Positions 1 through 9,055 of a stretch of 64,000 nt of DNA are shown here, one piece after another; position 1 is the stretch's first letter, and each line of letters opens with the position of its first letter. The position numbers and the translations under genes were made by a program. Under the pieces are notes generated by a model. The model saw nothing but the letters and a program-made list of their open reading frames with translations. It ran no database searches and had not been told where the DNA came from. The stretch comes from Berkiella_A sp964633725 (GTDB lineage: Bacteria > Pseudomonadota > Gammaproteobacteria > Berkiellales > Berkiellaceae): NCBI GenBank assembly GCA_964633725.1, contig CAZWHY010000012.1:13384-77383 (forward strand), read 5' to 3'.

Positions 1-1764
1 GAAGCCGCTCTTTCAACCTGTTTGGCACTATCAACAAACAGTGTCGCAACCCCATCTGTCGCACCACTAAATGATGTTTGCTATATGTTGCCTTTTGCCA
101 GACCTGCCTCTCCTTGGGTCACTGGCGCAATATTATTTCGCTCCCCTGACGGAAAACCTTGGCCGTACCAACCAGGCTCTACACAGCAAACAACCTGGAT
201 TGACTTGGTCTATGCAAGACCTGGTTCTGGTAAATCCGTGCTATCTAACTCTATTAACTTAGCCTTATGCTTGCAAGGTGGTATTGTTCGCCTGCCTCGT
301 ATTGCCATCATTGATATTGGTCCTTCTAGCGCTGGGTTGATATCTTTGATTAAAGAATCTTTGCCTGAAAAGAAAAGACACTTAGTGGCATACCATCGCT
401 TAAGGATGACGCCAGAATATTCTATTAACCCATTCGACTGCCAATTAGGTTGCCGTGCCCCAACACCGCAAGAAAGAAGTTTCTTGGTCAACTTTATTAC
501 TTTGCTGGCAACCCCCATTGGTGAATCTAAGTCCTATGACGGTATTTCTGATATGGCGGGTATGATTGTTGATGAGATGTTCAAAAGCCTAAATGACAGT
601 GGTAATCCCAATAAATATACACGAGATTTAGATCTTGAATTGGATAAAGCCCTAGATGCCTTTGAGTTTATAGGGGATGCGCATACGTCTTGGTGGGAAA
701 TCGTAGACGCGCTTTTCAAAGCAGATGAAATTCACTTGGCCACCAAAGCACAGCGGTATTGCTCCCCCATGCTTGCAGATGCTGTTGCAATTTGTAGAAC
801 ACAAGTTGTGGAAGATTTGTATGGCAAAATTATCGCCCCTACAGGCGAGCCTTTAATTACGGCTTTTGGCCGTATGATTTCTGCCGCCATTCGTGAATAT
901 CCTATTTTATCCCGTATTACACAGTTTGACTTAGGGGATGCCCGTGTTGTCTCGTTAGATTTGGATGAAGTCGCCAAATCAGGTGGTGAAGCAGCAGAGA
1001 GACAAACAGCGGTTATGTATATGCTTGCACGCTACATTATGGCAAGACATTACTACCTCACAGAAGAAAACTTAGAAGATTTTCCACAGCTATTTACAGA
1101 GTACCATAGAGAACGGATTTTACAGATTAGAGAAGATCCGAAACGTCTCGTCCTTGATGAGTTCCACCGTACCTCTAAAGCGCAAGCGGTGCGCGATCAG
1201 GTTCTGGTGGATATGCGAGAAGGTCGTAAATGGAAAGTACAAGTCGCTCTATTATCTCAATCTCTGGATGACTTTGATCCCGTTATGGTTGAGTTTGCGA
1301 CAGCTGTGTTTATCATGGATGCGGGGCCCCAGCAAGCTATCGATAAATCAGTCAAAACATTTGGTTTAAGTGAAACGGCAAAATACGCATTGGCCAATCG
1401 CGTTCATGGTCCAAGAGCAGAAGGTGCAACATTTTTAGCTCAGTTTGCAACAAAATTAGGCACAAATACGCAGCTTTGTACCAGTACGTTAGGCCCCATT
1501 GAATTATGGGCTTTTAATACCACGGCAGAAGATGCCCGTATTCGTAATTCGTTGTATACGAAAATTGGGGCAGGTGAAACACGCAAACTGCTAGCGATGC
1601 TCTATCCAGCAGGTTCTGCGGCTAATATTGTTGAGCAACGCCTCAGCAAGCTCAAAGAACATCAAGATGAGTTAGAGGAAGATGCAGGTGCCAGTGTTAT
1701 TGACGAGCTAATTGAAGAAATCTTGCAAGTTTATAAGAGTTCTTCTAGTCCTACGGCGCTCTAG
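1..1764 (+). CDS. icmB: IcmB/DotO, type IVB secretion ATPase (C-terminal part)
   Basis: The reading frame is open from the first base, so the gene is cut by the window edge and about 587 C-terminal residues are visible. IcmB/DotO is the VirB4-like cytoplasmic ATPase that energises the Dot/Icm apparatus; the Legionella protein is about 1,000 aa, so roughly 40% is missing here. A Walker A motif (ARPGSGKS) is encoded near base 220, and a Walker B-like LVLDEFHR near base 1150. The apparent TTG start at base 22 is only an internal codon. The usual neighbours icmJ and icmD are not here; they lie 26 kb away. A strong hairpin follows the stop. Family assignment is confident from the P-loop context and the overall VirB4-like C-terminus. 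Confidence 0.88.
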   Translation, partial: EAALSTCLALSTNSVATPSVAPLNDVCYMLPFARPASPWVTGAILFRSPDGKPWPYQPGSTQQTTWIDLVYARPGSGKSVLSNSINLALCLQGGIVRLPRIAIIDIGPSSAGLISLIKESLPEKKRHLVAYHRLRMTPEYSINPFDCQLGCRAPTPQERSFLVNFITLLATPIGESKSYDGISDMAGMIVDEMFKSLNDSGNPNKYTRDLDLELDKALDAFEFIGDAHTSWWEIVDALFKADEIHLATKAQRYCSPMLADAVAICRTQVVEDLYGKIIAPTGEPLITAFGRMISAAIREYPILSRITQFDLGDARVVSLDLDEVAKSGGEAAERQTAVMYMLARYIMARHYYLTEENLEDFPQLFTEYHRERILQIREDPKRLVLDEFHRTSKAQAVRDQVLVDMREGRKWKVQVALLSQSLDDFDPVMVEFATAVFIMDAGPQQAIDKSVKTFGLSETAKYALANRVHGPRAEGATFLAQFATKLGTNTQLCTSTLGPIELWAFNTTAEDARIRNSLYTKIGAGETRKLLAMLYPAGSAANIVEQRLSKLKEHQDELEEDAGASVIDELIEEILQVYKSSSSPTAL

Positions 1765-1793
1765 GCTGGAGATTCAAGTTTGTAGGGGCTGAC

Positions 1794-1831
1794 CTCTGTG
1801 TCAACCCCTAGTCTTGGGTTGGCACAGAGGC
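1794..1831. terminator. 15-bp hairpin after icmB
   Basis: CCTCTGTGTCAACCC at 1794-1808 pairs with GGGTTGGCACAGAGG at 1817-1831 (one G-U pair) around an 8-nt loop. It lies between the convergent icmB and the 94-aa gene. No clear U-tract follows on either strand, so termination is inferred from the stem and its position only. Confidence 0.5.
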
Positions 1832-1850
1832 AAAGACCACCTAATTATTA

Positions 1851-2135
1851 CTATTCTGCAACCCAACCTTCTAAAGCTGCGATAATCTTCTTCGCTTGAT
1901 CTACACTTGAAATATTAAATTTAGATTTTTGTTGGTACTCGCCATTACGTTTTTGGTAGCGTCTTATAGTGAATTTTACAGGACCGTACACTTCTTCTTT
2001 TTTATTCCAATCCTGACATTTAAAAATAATTGTCGCCCAAGCACCTTTTGTCAAAATAACTTTGTCCACTTCTTTGACGGTTTCAATATCATCTTCAACA
2101 TAGGTTATGCTGATTTCATCTACATTTGAAGCCAT
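1851..2135 (-). CDS. Hypothetical protein, 94 aa
   Basis: Small soluble protein that I do not recognise. The start is placed at the ATG at 2135 (MASNVDEIS), because a GGAGG Shine-Dalgarno sequence lies 8 nt upstream; the longer frame beginning with GTG at 2150 starts inside that ribosome site. The sequence alternates charged and hydrophobic residues with a WATIIFKCQDW segment, a Lys/Arg-rich middle (FTIRRYQKRNG) and a short C-terminal helix ending in EGWVAE, which suggests a compact beta-rich domain. There is no signal peptide or membrane segment. It faces icmB across a hairpin, and the membrane gene at 2170-2436 lies just upstream on the same strand. Confidence 0.6.
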   Translation of the reverse strand: MASNVDEISITYVEDDIETVKEVDKVILTKGAWATIIFKCQDWNKKEEVYGPVKFTIRRYQKRNGEYQQKSKFNISSVDQAKKIIAALEGWVAE

Positions 2136-2169
2136 TAAATTAACCTCCACTATCGGATTGTATTAATAT

Positions 2170-2436
2170 TTAAGAACGAAATTTAGAAATCAAATAATTT
2201 AGCAACGAACCTGCTAATACAGAGGCCACTAGTCCGCCTCTTAGTAAAAATAAGCCGACATTGGTCATCGTAAAGATTGAATCACCATTTACAATGTAAG
2301 CTACCAGAATAAATATTATAAGAGGCAAACTGCAGCCCAGCAAAAAGTAATAGCGATATTTATGACTGATAAGCAATAATAAAAATATCGCATAAGCTAT
2401 CGCAAGAAAATTTATAATAATTAGTATTGGTGGCAT
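2170..2436 (-). CDS. Small three-helix membrane protein, 88 aa
   Basis: Unrecognised integral membrane protein. It starts MPPILIIINFLAIAYAIF and shows three hydrophobic stretches at about residues 3-23, 29-50 and 60-84, with a short basic tail (KFRS). The gene ends 35 bases before the 94-aa gene on the same strand, so the two may be co-transcribed. No family motif is visible. Confidence 0.5.
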   Translation of the reverse strand: MPPILIIINFLAIAYAIFLLLLISHKYRYYFLLGCSLPLIIFILVAYIVNGDSIFTMTNVGLFLLRGGLVASVLAGSLLNYLISKFRS

Positions 2437-2575
2437 CAGTATCCTAGCGTGCAGCCTTGTATTTGTTTAGCTTAAATTCAAGGGGGCATTAATTAAGTTA
2501 TTCCATGCCCGCCCCTTAACTTTCCGACAGGATACCATATATCCTAAGTATATATTCTGCACCACTCAAAATTTA

Positions 2576-4525
2576 CTAAAATTCAACGCCAAATTCGTCT
2601 GATAACAGCTCTTGGCCAATCTTATCAGCAAGTTCTCTACCTTTTGAGGCTTGCTCCGACGTTAGCTTTTCTAGCATAACATCTCTTGCTTTATGTATCT
2701 TGGGCCCACCACCGACTGAAGCAAGCTTAAACCATGCATAAGATTTAACCGGATCCGCCTCAGTCCCTATTCCTTTTTCATAACATAGCCCCAACTGATA
2801 CTGTGCCCCACTGTCTCCTTGATAAGCGGCCTCTTCAAATAATTTAAAGGCTTCTTGAGGATTTTCTTCTATCCCCAATCCTTTTAGATAGCTCAGCCCT
2901 AGTTCATAGCGTGAACCAACATGCGCTTGCTTTGCAGCTTGTTTAAAATATTTTAATGCTTGATTTTCATCCTTAGCGATCCCTGTACCATTTCTATATC
3001 TTAATCCTAATAAATATTGTGATTCTGCGAAGCCTTTCTTAGCGGCTCGTGTTAACCACTTAATCGCTTCATTATCATTAAAATCTGTGCCCAAGCCTTC
3101 ACTATAAAACTCTGCAATTTTATTTTGTGCGGGTCCATAATCTTCTTCAGCGGCTTTGAGAAACCATTCAAATGCTTTCACATAGCTCTGTCCACCAGCC
3201 ATAAAGCCATTTCTATAGCACTCTCCTAAATGATAATATCCTATAACAAATTTTTGCCTGGCAGATCTTTCAAACCAATGGCAGGCTAATTTTGGGTTAA
3301 GTTCATATCCATATAAGCCTTTAGAATGCGCCAACCCCACATACACAATGGCATCTGGATAACGATGCTTGATGGAGGCTTCCAACCACGTCCCCGCTTC
3401 ATTTTGTTCATCTAGAGAGCCATATCCATCAGAAAAATATCTGAATAACTTAAACTCAGCAGCTGGATATGATTTTGCGGCAGATCTCTTAAACCACTCT
3501 AGTGCCTCTAATTTGTTAGGCTCAATACCCAATCCTTGCTCAAAAGCAATCCCGACCTCATACATTGCGTGTGCAAACCCCTCTCTAGCCGCTTGTTGAT
3601 ACAGTTCTAATGAACGGCTATAGTTTTTCTTTGTTCCTTTCCCTTCACGATAAATCATTGCCAGCTCAACTTTTGCAGATAAAGATCCATTTTGTGAGGC
3701 TTTTCTAATCCATTTCACATACTTTTTCTTGGATTTTTCGGTGCCGATCCCAAGCAAATACATTTTAGCGATAACACTTTGTCCATCCATGTCGCCTAGT
3801 TCAGCTGCACGCAAATAGTTTTCAAATGCAATTTTATTGTCTTTGTCTACACCGAGCCCTTTTTCATATGCTTGACCAATCGCATAAAATGCTGGCGCAT
3901 AATCTTGTTTACTAGCTTTTTGAAACCATTTCATTGCCACTCGATTATTTTGGCCAAATCCCAAACCTTGACTATAAGACAAGCCCATTGCATATTCAGC
4001 TGGTGCATAACGCTGCTCAGCCGACCGAACAAACCACATATTCGCCATTTTAAAATTAATATCAACCCCATATCCCTGGTTGTACATAACCCCTAAATGA
4101 TAAGCGGAAGGTCCATGGCCTTTTTGTGCCCCTTTGGTAAACCACTCAATTGCTTGTCTATAACTTTTAGGCGCCCCTATGCCTTGAAAATATATCTGAC
4201 CTATATTATAAATCGCATTAAAATTACCTTGCTCAGCCGCTCTCTTGAACCACTTTAATGCCATGCTTGGATTTTTTTCAACATAGTTTCCTGTCAGATA
4301 TAGTACACCTAAACTATATTGTGCTTCCGCATTACCACGTCTGGCGGCTTTTTCAATATTGTCATATTCTCTTGGTGTAACAAATTCACTAAGATACGCT
4401 AAACGCATAGCGGTTTTCTGTACTAGACGTTCATCCAGCCGCTGTGCTTGTACATTGATACTCAGGGTGACTAGAGCCAAACTTGTAAGTACAATAAAAA
4501 GCATATTTTTTAATTTAAACAACAT
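2576..4525 (-). CDS. Secreted Sel1-repeat protein, 649 aa
   Basis: The N-terminus (hydrophobic LFIVLTSLALVTLSINVQA, then Gln) is a cleavable signal peptide, so the protein is exported by Sec. Nearly all the rest is more than a dozen Sel1-like repeats of about 36 residues, each with the A.WF..AA..G...A...LG..Y..G.G pattern, from about residue 55 to 610. Sel1 repeats are alpha-solenoid interaction modules. In Legionella, Sel1 proteins such as EnhC and LpnE act in host entry or trafficking; a comparable role here is inference. It is divergently placed from a second Sel1 gene at 4653, with a 127-bp shared promoter region between them, so the pair may have arisen by inverted duplication. Confidence 0.85.
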   Translation of the reverse strand: MLFKLKNMLFIVLTSLALVTLSINVQAQRLDERLVQKTAMRLAYLSEFVTPREYDNIEKAARRGNAEAQYSLGVLYLTGNYVEKNPSMALKWFKRAAEQGNFNAIYNIGQIYFQGIGAPKSYRQAIEWFTKGAQKGHGPSAYHLGVMYNQGYGVDINFKMANMWFVRSAEQRYAPAEYAMGLSYSQGLGFGQNNRVAMKWFQKASKQDYAPAFYAIGQAYEKGLGVDKDNKIAFENYLRAAELGDMDGQSVIAKMYLLGIGTEKSKKKYVKWIRKASQNGSLSAKVELAMIYREGKGTKKNYSRSLELYQQAAREGFAHAMYEVGIAFEQGLGIEPNKLEALEWFKRSAAKSYPAAEFKLFRYFSDGYGSLDEQNEAGTWLEASIKHRYPDAIVYVGLAHSKGLYGYELNPKLACHWFERSARQKFVIGYYHLGECYRNGFMAGGQSYVKAFEWFLKAAEEDYGPAQNKIAEFYSEGLGTDFNDNEAIKWLTRAAKKGFAESQYLLGLRYRNGTGIAKDENQALKYFKQAAKQAHVGSRYELGLSYLKGLGIEENPQEAFKLFEEAAYQGDSGAQYQLGLCYEKGIGTEADPVKSYAWFKLASVGGGPKIHKARDVMLEKLTSEQASKGRELADKIGQELLSDEFGVEF

Positions 4526-4652
4526 GAACCTAACCTCTATATTTAGCGATTTGCTAAAAACCCAGCGCTTAACTATTAATATAATATATAATTAAAGTGT
4601 AAATTATTTTGATACGGTTTTGTTCATTAAATGGATTTAAGGCAGACGGATA

Positions 4653-6071
4653 GTGACTTATTTTGCAAATTTTACAAAAAACATAAAAGCATTTAGTATA
4701 TTGACGTGGATGATTGGCAGTATGTCAACAGCCTATGCCGAGCAGACAATTGTTTTAGACTCTAGCTGTTTGGATACACACAACACAACAATATCAAATC
4801 AGTGCATCTCACCCTGGGTAAATTACCAAGCACTACAACCCATACAACCCGCTAATCAAGAAATGGCCATATACTGGTTAACAGAATCCGCCAATCAAAA
4901 TTACTATCATGCGATGTACCTGTTAGCCCAAGCATATGCTTTAGGCGAAGGGCTGCCTCAAAATCAAGCCAAAGCATTTCAATGGTATCTAAAATCTGCC
5001 AAAACAGAGCACCCTCTTGCCCAATATCATGCAGGCAAACGCTTTCTAGAAGGAAACGGTATTATCTCTGACTCATATCAAGCCTTTTATTGGTTTGAGC
5101 AATCAGCGAAACAAAATATTAATACCGCTCAATTCGAATTAGCCAAAATGTATGAATATGGCACCGCCACAACCCCCAATCCAGAAAAAGCCTATGAATG
5201 GTATTTGAAATCTAGCAACAATCATAATGCGGATGCACAGTTCAGATTGGGCGAAAGCTTCAGACTGGGTATCTTCACTCATATTGATCAAACTATTGCA
5301 CACTATTGGTTTTGCCTTGCCGCAAAAAATCAAATGGCAGAAGCGCAATTTCAATGTGGTCATGATTATATCTTAGGGCAAGGCGTTGACAAAATCGATA
5401 TGACTGAAGGCTTAAAATGGTTAGAATCAGCCGGATACCAAAATCATATAGAAGCGCAAGCCATGCTGGGTACATTGTATTATGAACCTTGGGAGGCTTC
5501 TACACTGCTTGATCCAGGTGAGGGGCAGAATTTTGAAAAAGCAAAATATTGGCTGACAAAAGCTGCCAATAATCATCACGGCATGAGTCAATGGAAATTG
5601 GGTATGATATATTGGAATGCCAATGGAACAGAACAAAATTTCCAACAAGCCACCCGCTACATTGCCATGGCCGCCGACAAAGGCTATGCTATCGCACAAG
5701 CACAACTGGGTCTTGCTTACCAACAAGGTTTCGGTGTTGCCAAAAACTATAAACGCGCAGCCAAATGGTACAGAAAATCCGCTTATCAAAATAATGCTCA
5801 AGCACAATATAACTTGTCTAGCTTGTACTTCAAAGGCCAAGGTCTCAGAAAAAATTTAATTCGCGCTTATAGCTGGTCTGATCTCGCGGCTCAGAATGGC
5901 CAACGTGATGCCAACAGACAACGTAAACAAATTAGTCATTTACTAACACAAAGACAAGTGGAAAGTGCCCAACAGCTCACTGATTTATTGATTAGAGAGC
6001 ATAATTTAGTAGGTTTTGGGGGCTCTGACTCAAAATTATATGGTAAAACATATTTTCCTAGTGGGAAATGA
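4653..6071 (+). CDS. Secreted Sel1-repeat protein, 472 aa
   Basis: Exported Sel1-repeat protein. It starts at GTG 4653, preceded by a weak AAGGCAG site; the N-terminus (TKNIKAFSILTWMIGSMSTAYA) is a typical signal peptide ending in AYA-E. After a short Cys-containing spacer (about 30-65), roughly nine Sel1 repeats run from residue 66 to 435, with the repeated AQY.LG..Y..G.G core. The tail after 435 is polar and ends VGFGGSDSKLYG. It is transcribed away from the other Sel1 gene and ends directly against a MITE-like repeat at 6075. Its substrate or partner is unknown. Confidence 0.82.
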   Translation: MTYFANFTKNIKAFSILTWMIGSMSTAYAEQTIVLDSSCLDTHNTTISNQCISPWVNYQALQPIQPANQEMAIYWLTESANQNYYHAMYLLAQAYALGEGLPQNQAKAFQWYLKSAKTEHPLAQYHAGKRFLEGNGIISDSYQAFYWFEQSAKQNINTAQFELAKMYEYGTATTPNPEKAYEWYLKSSNNHNADAQFRLGESFRLGIFTHIDQTIAHYWFCLAAKNQMAEAQFQCGHDYILGQGVDKIDMTEGLKWLESAGYQNHIEAQAMLGTLYYEPWEASTLLDPGEGQNFEKAKYWLTKAANNHHGMSQWKLGMIYWNANGTEQNFQQATRYIAMAADKGYAIAQAQLGLAYQQGFGVAKNYKRAAKWYRKSAYQNNAQAQYNLSSLYFKGQGLRKNLIRAYSWSDLAAQNGQRDANRQRKQISHLLTQRQVESAQQLTDLLIREHNLVGFGGSDSKLYGKTYFPSGK

Positions 6072-6074
6072 TAT

Positions 6075-6197
6075 GGAACGGGCACGTAATAACTTATGAG
6101 CGTTACAGAATATGTGAGTGTTTTTCCAATTGAGGTTCATTTAAAGATGGCTTGCTTAATGAGATGATAAAACGGTAAGTTATTACATGCCCATTCC
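6075..6197. repeat. MITE-like element, shortened copy
   Basis: The right end, GTAAGTTATTACATGCCC followed by ATTCC, and the left end, GGAACGGGCACGTAATAAC, form imperfect terminal inverted repeats. Bases 6110-6197 are the reverse complement of 24849-24936, including a segment of more than 60 bp with only one or two differences. The rest of the interior is shorter than in the 179-bp copy. It starts 3 bases after the Sel1 gene stop. Confidence 0.8.
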
Positions 6198-6283
6198 TAA
6201 GGATTAACATAACGGCTGCAGTTTTACCGCCACGATTTGAGTCTGCAAAGAGCCAGTTTTTACGACTCAATGCCACAGGCCTC

Positions 6284-6385
6284 ATAGCTCGTTAGCTTTT
6301 AGACTCAAAATCGTATATTATAATTTTCGCTGTTATAATGACGGCAATGAAATATCAGAGCTGACACACTTATTTAAACGCTCTC
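6284..6385 (+). repeat. Dispersed repeat of about 100 bp (copy 1)
   Basis: This segment is about 85% identical to the reverse complement of 62848-62949, with blocks such as AATTTTCGCTGT and GCAATGAAATATCAG shared. Its last 25-30 bases (ending TTATTTAAACGCTCTC) recur at 59863-59893. It overlaps the final codons and stop of the ankyrin-like gene that ends at 6370. No coding potential is apparent. Confidence 0.75.
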
Positions 6386-7446
6386 CGATTTTTTATCGTT
6401 GTTGGTTTGTCGTTAAATACATGTTTTGGTTCGTCGTTAAATACATGTTTTGGTTCGTCGTTAAATACATGTTCTGGATCTTCGGTTGATACATTTATTC
6501 GAACTTCACTAAGTCTTTTCAAATGCTCTTGAAAACCTTCTGTTTGATATGCCTTAAATGCTCTTAGTTGTTGATATTTAGGGTAATCTAAAGCACGATT
6601 GGTCAAGTTCGCATTAGATTTTGAACTGAAACAATAAGCACTGTATGCATAGGCGTTATAAAATAGTTGTGTGTATGTCTTTTTTGGCAGCACATCATCA
6701 AGCATACTTACAATTACAGTATGCCCATGATATGCCGAAATGGCTCGAAGATTCCAAAGGAAAGTGTCATTACATCGCAAACGATAAACCTTTCTGTCAT
6801 CATCACGCAAATATTGCTCGTACAGATAAACACGAAAGGCATTGCCTAATCCTAACCTGGCAAATGCTGTAAGACTATTAATACAGCTTTCATCTTCAAA
6901 AGCTTTCATGTCTATGCCGGCTTGCATTAAAAATTCTGCAGACGCCCTATTACCTTGCATAAGTGATGCTTCCATAAAAGCAAAACCTATATTTTTTTCT
7001 TTTCCAATCTCTAATAACCTTCTTGCTGGAGCGAGGCCACAATTAAAGTTAGATTGGTTCCAATCAGCAAAAGCAACCATAAGCGCTCTGGGTAAACTAG
7101 CCCCTAAGGATATTAATTCGTGTATTAACCGATCATCCCCCGTCACAGCGGCATAAAATAAGGCATAACTACCATTGGTTATTTTTCTGGTAATTAAATT
7201 TTTTAAAAGTTCAATGCGATTATTGTAGTAACATGCTTTTTCTATTTTATTTTGAACCACAGTGAGATTGCTGTCGACGCTTAAAAAGAATTCTTTTCTA
7301 CGTTGTCTATCCCCACTCAAAGCTTGCTCTAGCTCATGTAATAAAAGCCTAGAGTTTTCTTTCTCGACTATATCTTCAAGAAATGGGGCAGAGGGTGATA
7401 TTGCATCTTCAAGAAATGGGGCAGAGGGTGAATAATCATCTTTCAT
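6370..7446 (-). CDS. Ankyrin-like protein with terminal short tandem repeats, 358 aa
   Basis: Candidate secreted effector. Residues about 95-210 show degenerate ankyrin-type helices (ALFYAAVTGDDRLIHELISLGA and FLMQAGIDMKAF-like patterns) with no strict consensus. The N-terminus carries a duplicated SPSAPFLED unit, and the C-terminus carries the 8-residue unit EPKHVFND three to four times, encoded by near-perfect 24-nt DNA repeats. There is no signal peptide or membrane segment, which fits a type IV substrate or a cytoplasmic protein. The last codons lie in a dispersed repeat shared with 62.9 kb. Ankyrin proteins are common Dot/Icm substrates; secretion here is inference. Confidence 0.65.
   Translation of the reverse strand: MKDDYSPSAPFLEDAISPSAPFLEDIVEKENSRLLLHELEQALSGDRQRRKEFFLSVDSNLTVVQNKIEKACYYNNRIELLKNLITRKITNGSYALFYAAVTGDDRLIHELISLGASLPRALMVAFADWNQSNFNCGLAPARRLLEIGKEKNIGFAFMEASLMQGNRASAEFLMQAGIDMKAFEDESCINSLTAFARLGLGNAFRVYLYEQYLRDDDRKVYRLRCNDTFLWNLRAISAYHGHTVIVSMLDDVLPKKTYTQLFYNAYAYSAYCFSSKSNANLTNRALDYPKYQQLRAFKAYQTEGFQEHLKRLSEVRINVSTEDPEHVFNDEPKHVFNDEPKHVFNDKPTTIKNRRAFK
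6404..6477. repeat. 24-bp tandem repeat, three units, in the ankyrin-like gene
   Basis: The unit TCGTTAAATACATGTTTTGG plus 4 nt recurs three times with one or two changes. It encodes the EPKHVFND octapeptide near the C-terminus. A copy-number change would alter protein length without shifting the frame. Confidence 0.85.
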
Positions 7447-7943
7447 AAATCAATAACCTAAATATTTTCTATAATAACTTGTTCGTGTACATGCAACTTT
7501 GTCATCAACATAACTTTGATCATTATACTCATTTTGGGCAATTTAGCAACTAACATGTTAGCGACTGTTGGCGACACGCTAATTGTCCCCCCTAAACTTA
7601 CTCTATGTTGCTGATAAATATGGAGATGGTTATGAAACCAGCAAAAGTTATGCAGGAGGTACGTGTCATGCGATTTAAAGAAATTTACAGTAGATGGGAG
7701 ACCAAAACGTTAACAGTTGAAGATCTGCTGATATATTGAGTGTACATAAACGCACTTTTCAAGGTCAATGTAGGAAATATACGGAAAAACACTAGATTTT
7801 AAATTTCGCACCAGGGACCAACTAACCACAACAGAAAATTATTGCAAATACATGTGTTTCTGATAATGCATCGTAATTTCTAATCCCGAAAGAGCGGAGC
7901 GAATCAGATAATAAGCATTTTTATGATAAAATAAAGTTATTAT
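7447..7943. other. Intergenic stretch with transposase debris
   Basis: A 497-bp gap between the ankyrin-like gene and dinB. It holds the frameshifted transposase start described separately (7632-7795). The remainder is AT-rich with no open frame that I can support. The transposase relic suggests an old insertion-sequence insertion upstream of dinB. Confidence 0.6.
7632..7795 (+). pseudogene. Transposase N-terminal relic (ISNCY-like), frameshifted
   Basis: An ATG preceded by GGAGATGGTT opens MKPAKVMQEVRVMRFKEIY, the usual N-terminus of ISNCY-type helix-turn-helix transposases (MRFEEIY...RRLT.EEAA..LG). The frame stops at 7737, but after a shift near 7722 the expected continuation ADILSVHKRTFQGQCRKY is readable until a stop at 7793. 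Only about 50 of more than 400 residues remain, so this is an inactive remnant. Family naming rests on remembered N-terminal motifs. Confidence 0.6.
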
Positions 7944-9032
7944 TTGTGTGAATATTTAGAGCAAGCATTGAGCCTTAACATCCGAAAAATCATTCATATT
8001 GATATGGATTGTTTTTATGCCCAGGTCGAAGAACGAGAGAACCCCAAGCTAAAAGGCAAGCCTATTGCGGTGGGCGGATATTCTAATCGAAGAGGCGTAC
8101 TTTGCACTAGTAACTATATCGCTCGCCAATACGGCGTACGAGCCGCCCTCCCCACTCAAATGGCTTTACAGAAATGTCCTGACTTAATCGTTGTGCCTCC
8201 TAACTTTGAGCTATATAAAGAAATATCTCAAAAAATTAAAATCATATTTTCAGAATATACCGATTTAATTGAGCCACTCTCTTTAGACGAAGCCTACTTA
8301 GATGTCACACATAATCAAAACTGTCATAACTCCGCCACATTGCTGGCTCGTGACATTAGGCAAAAAATTTGGCAAGAAGAAAATCTTACCGCTTCTGCCG
8401 GCATTTCCTCTAATAAATTTTTAGCCAAAATCGCAAGTGATTGGAAAAAACCCAATGGACAGTTTACGATTCCACCAGAAGATATTAGTCAGTTTGTTTT
8501 AAGCTTAGATATCAAGAAAATTTTTGGTGTGGGACCTGTTATGGCCAAAAAACTAAATGATATGAGTATCTACCAATGCTCTGATTTACAAGATTTTAGC
8601 TTAACACAATGCATTCAAAAATTCGGCAAAATGGGCGCTATGCTATACGAGAGATCACGTGGCATAGACACCCGAGAAGTGATTAGTCATCGCGAGCGCA
8701 AGTCTTTAAGCGTTGAAGAAACCTATGAACATGATTTAGCCAATTTAGACGCATGCTTACAACACATACCTGATTTGATACGAAAATTAACACAACGCCT
8801 AACCAAAGCAAACAACCAAAATAAAATTTATAAATTATTTGTGAAAATTAAATTTTTTGATTTTAGCCAAACCACGGTAGAACATATCAATAGTATTATT
8901 AACCAAAGCGCCTATGAGTCCCTACTCAAAGAAGGCTTTGCCAGAGGGAACAAAGCCGTTAGGTTATTAGGGTTAGGCGTTCGCTTCAAAGAAAAAAAAG
9001 AGAACGACTTTGAACAGCTCAGCCTACTATAA
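7944..9032 (+). CDS. dinB: DNA polymerase IV (DinB)
   Basis: Y-family translesion DNA polymerase. RKIIHIDMDCFYAQVE carries the first metal-binding Asp and the steric-gate aromatic; PLSLDEAYLDVT is the second catalytic SLDE motif; SNKFLAKIASDWKKPNGQF and KIFGVGPVMAKKL (helix-hairpin-helix) follow, and the C-terminal little-finger domain is intact. Length (about 354-362 aa) matches E. coli Pol IV (351). The start is uncertain: TTG 7944 or, closer to the family N-terminus, TTG 7968; neither has a strong ribosome site. No beta-clamp motif was checked beyond the final FEQLSLL, which fits the QL(S/D)LF type. A 38-bp piece of this gene is duplicated at 11781. Confidence 0.93.
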   Translation: MCEYLEQALSLNIRKIIHIDMDCFYAQVEERENPKLKGKPIAVGGYSNRRGVLCTSNYIARQYGVRAALPTQMALQKCPDLIVVPPNFELYKEISQKIKIIFSEYTDLIEPLSLDEAYLDVTHNQNCHNSATLLARDIRQKIWQEENLTASAGISSNKFLAKIASDWKKPNGQFTIPPEDISQFVLSLDIKKIFGVGPVMAKKLNDMSIYQCSDLQDFSLTQCIQKFGKMGAMLYERSRGIDTREVISHRERKSLSVEETYEHDLANLDACLQHIPDLIRKLTQRLTKANNQNKIYKLFVKIKFFDFSQTTVEHINSIINQSAYESLLKEGFARGNKAVRLLGLGVRFKEKKENDFEQLSLL

Positions 9033-9055
9033 TACCTATAGTATTCGCATTATTC

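Noticed and set aside
5427..5840. 137-aa minus-strand frame inside the Sel1 gene
   Set aside because: Lies wholly within a clear Sel1 coding region on the other strand.
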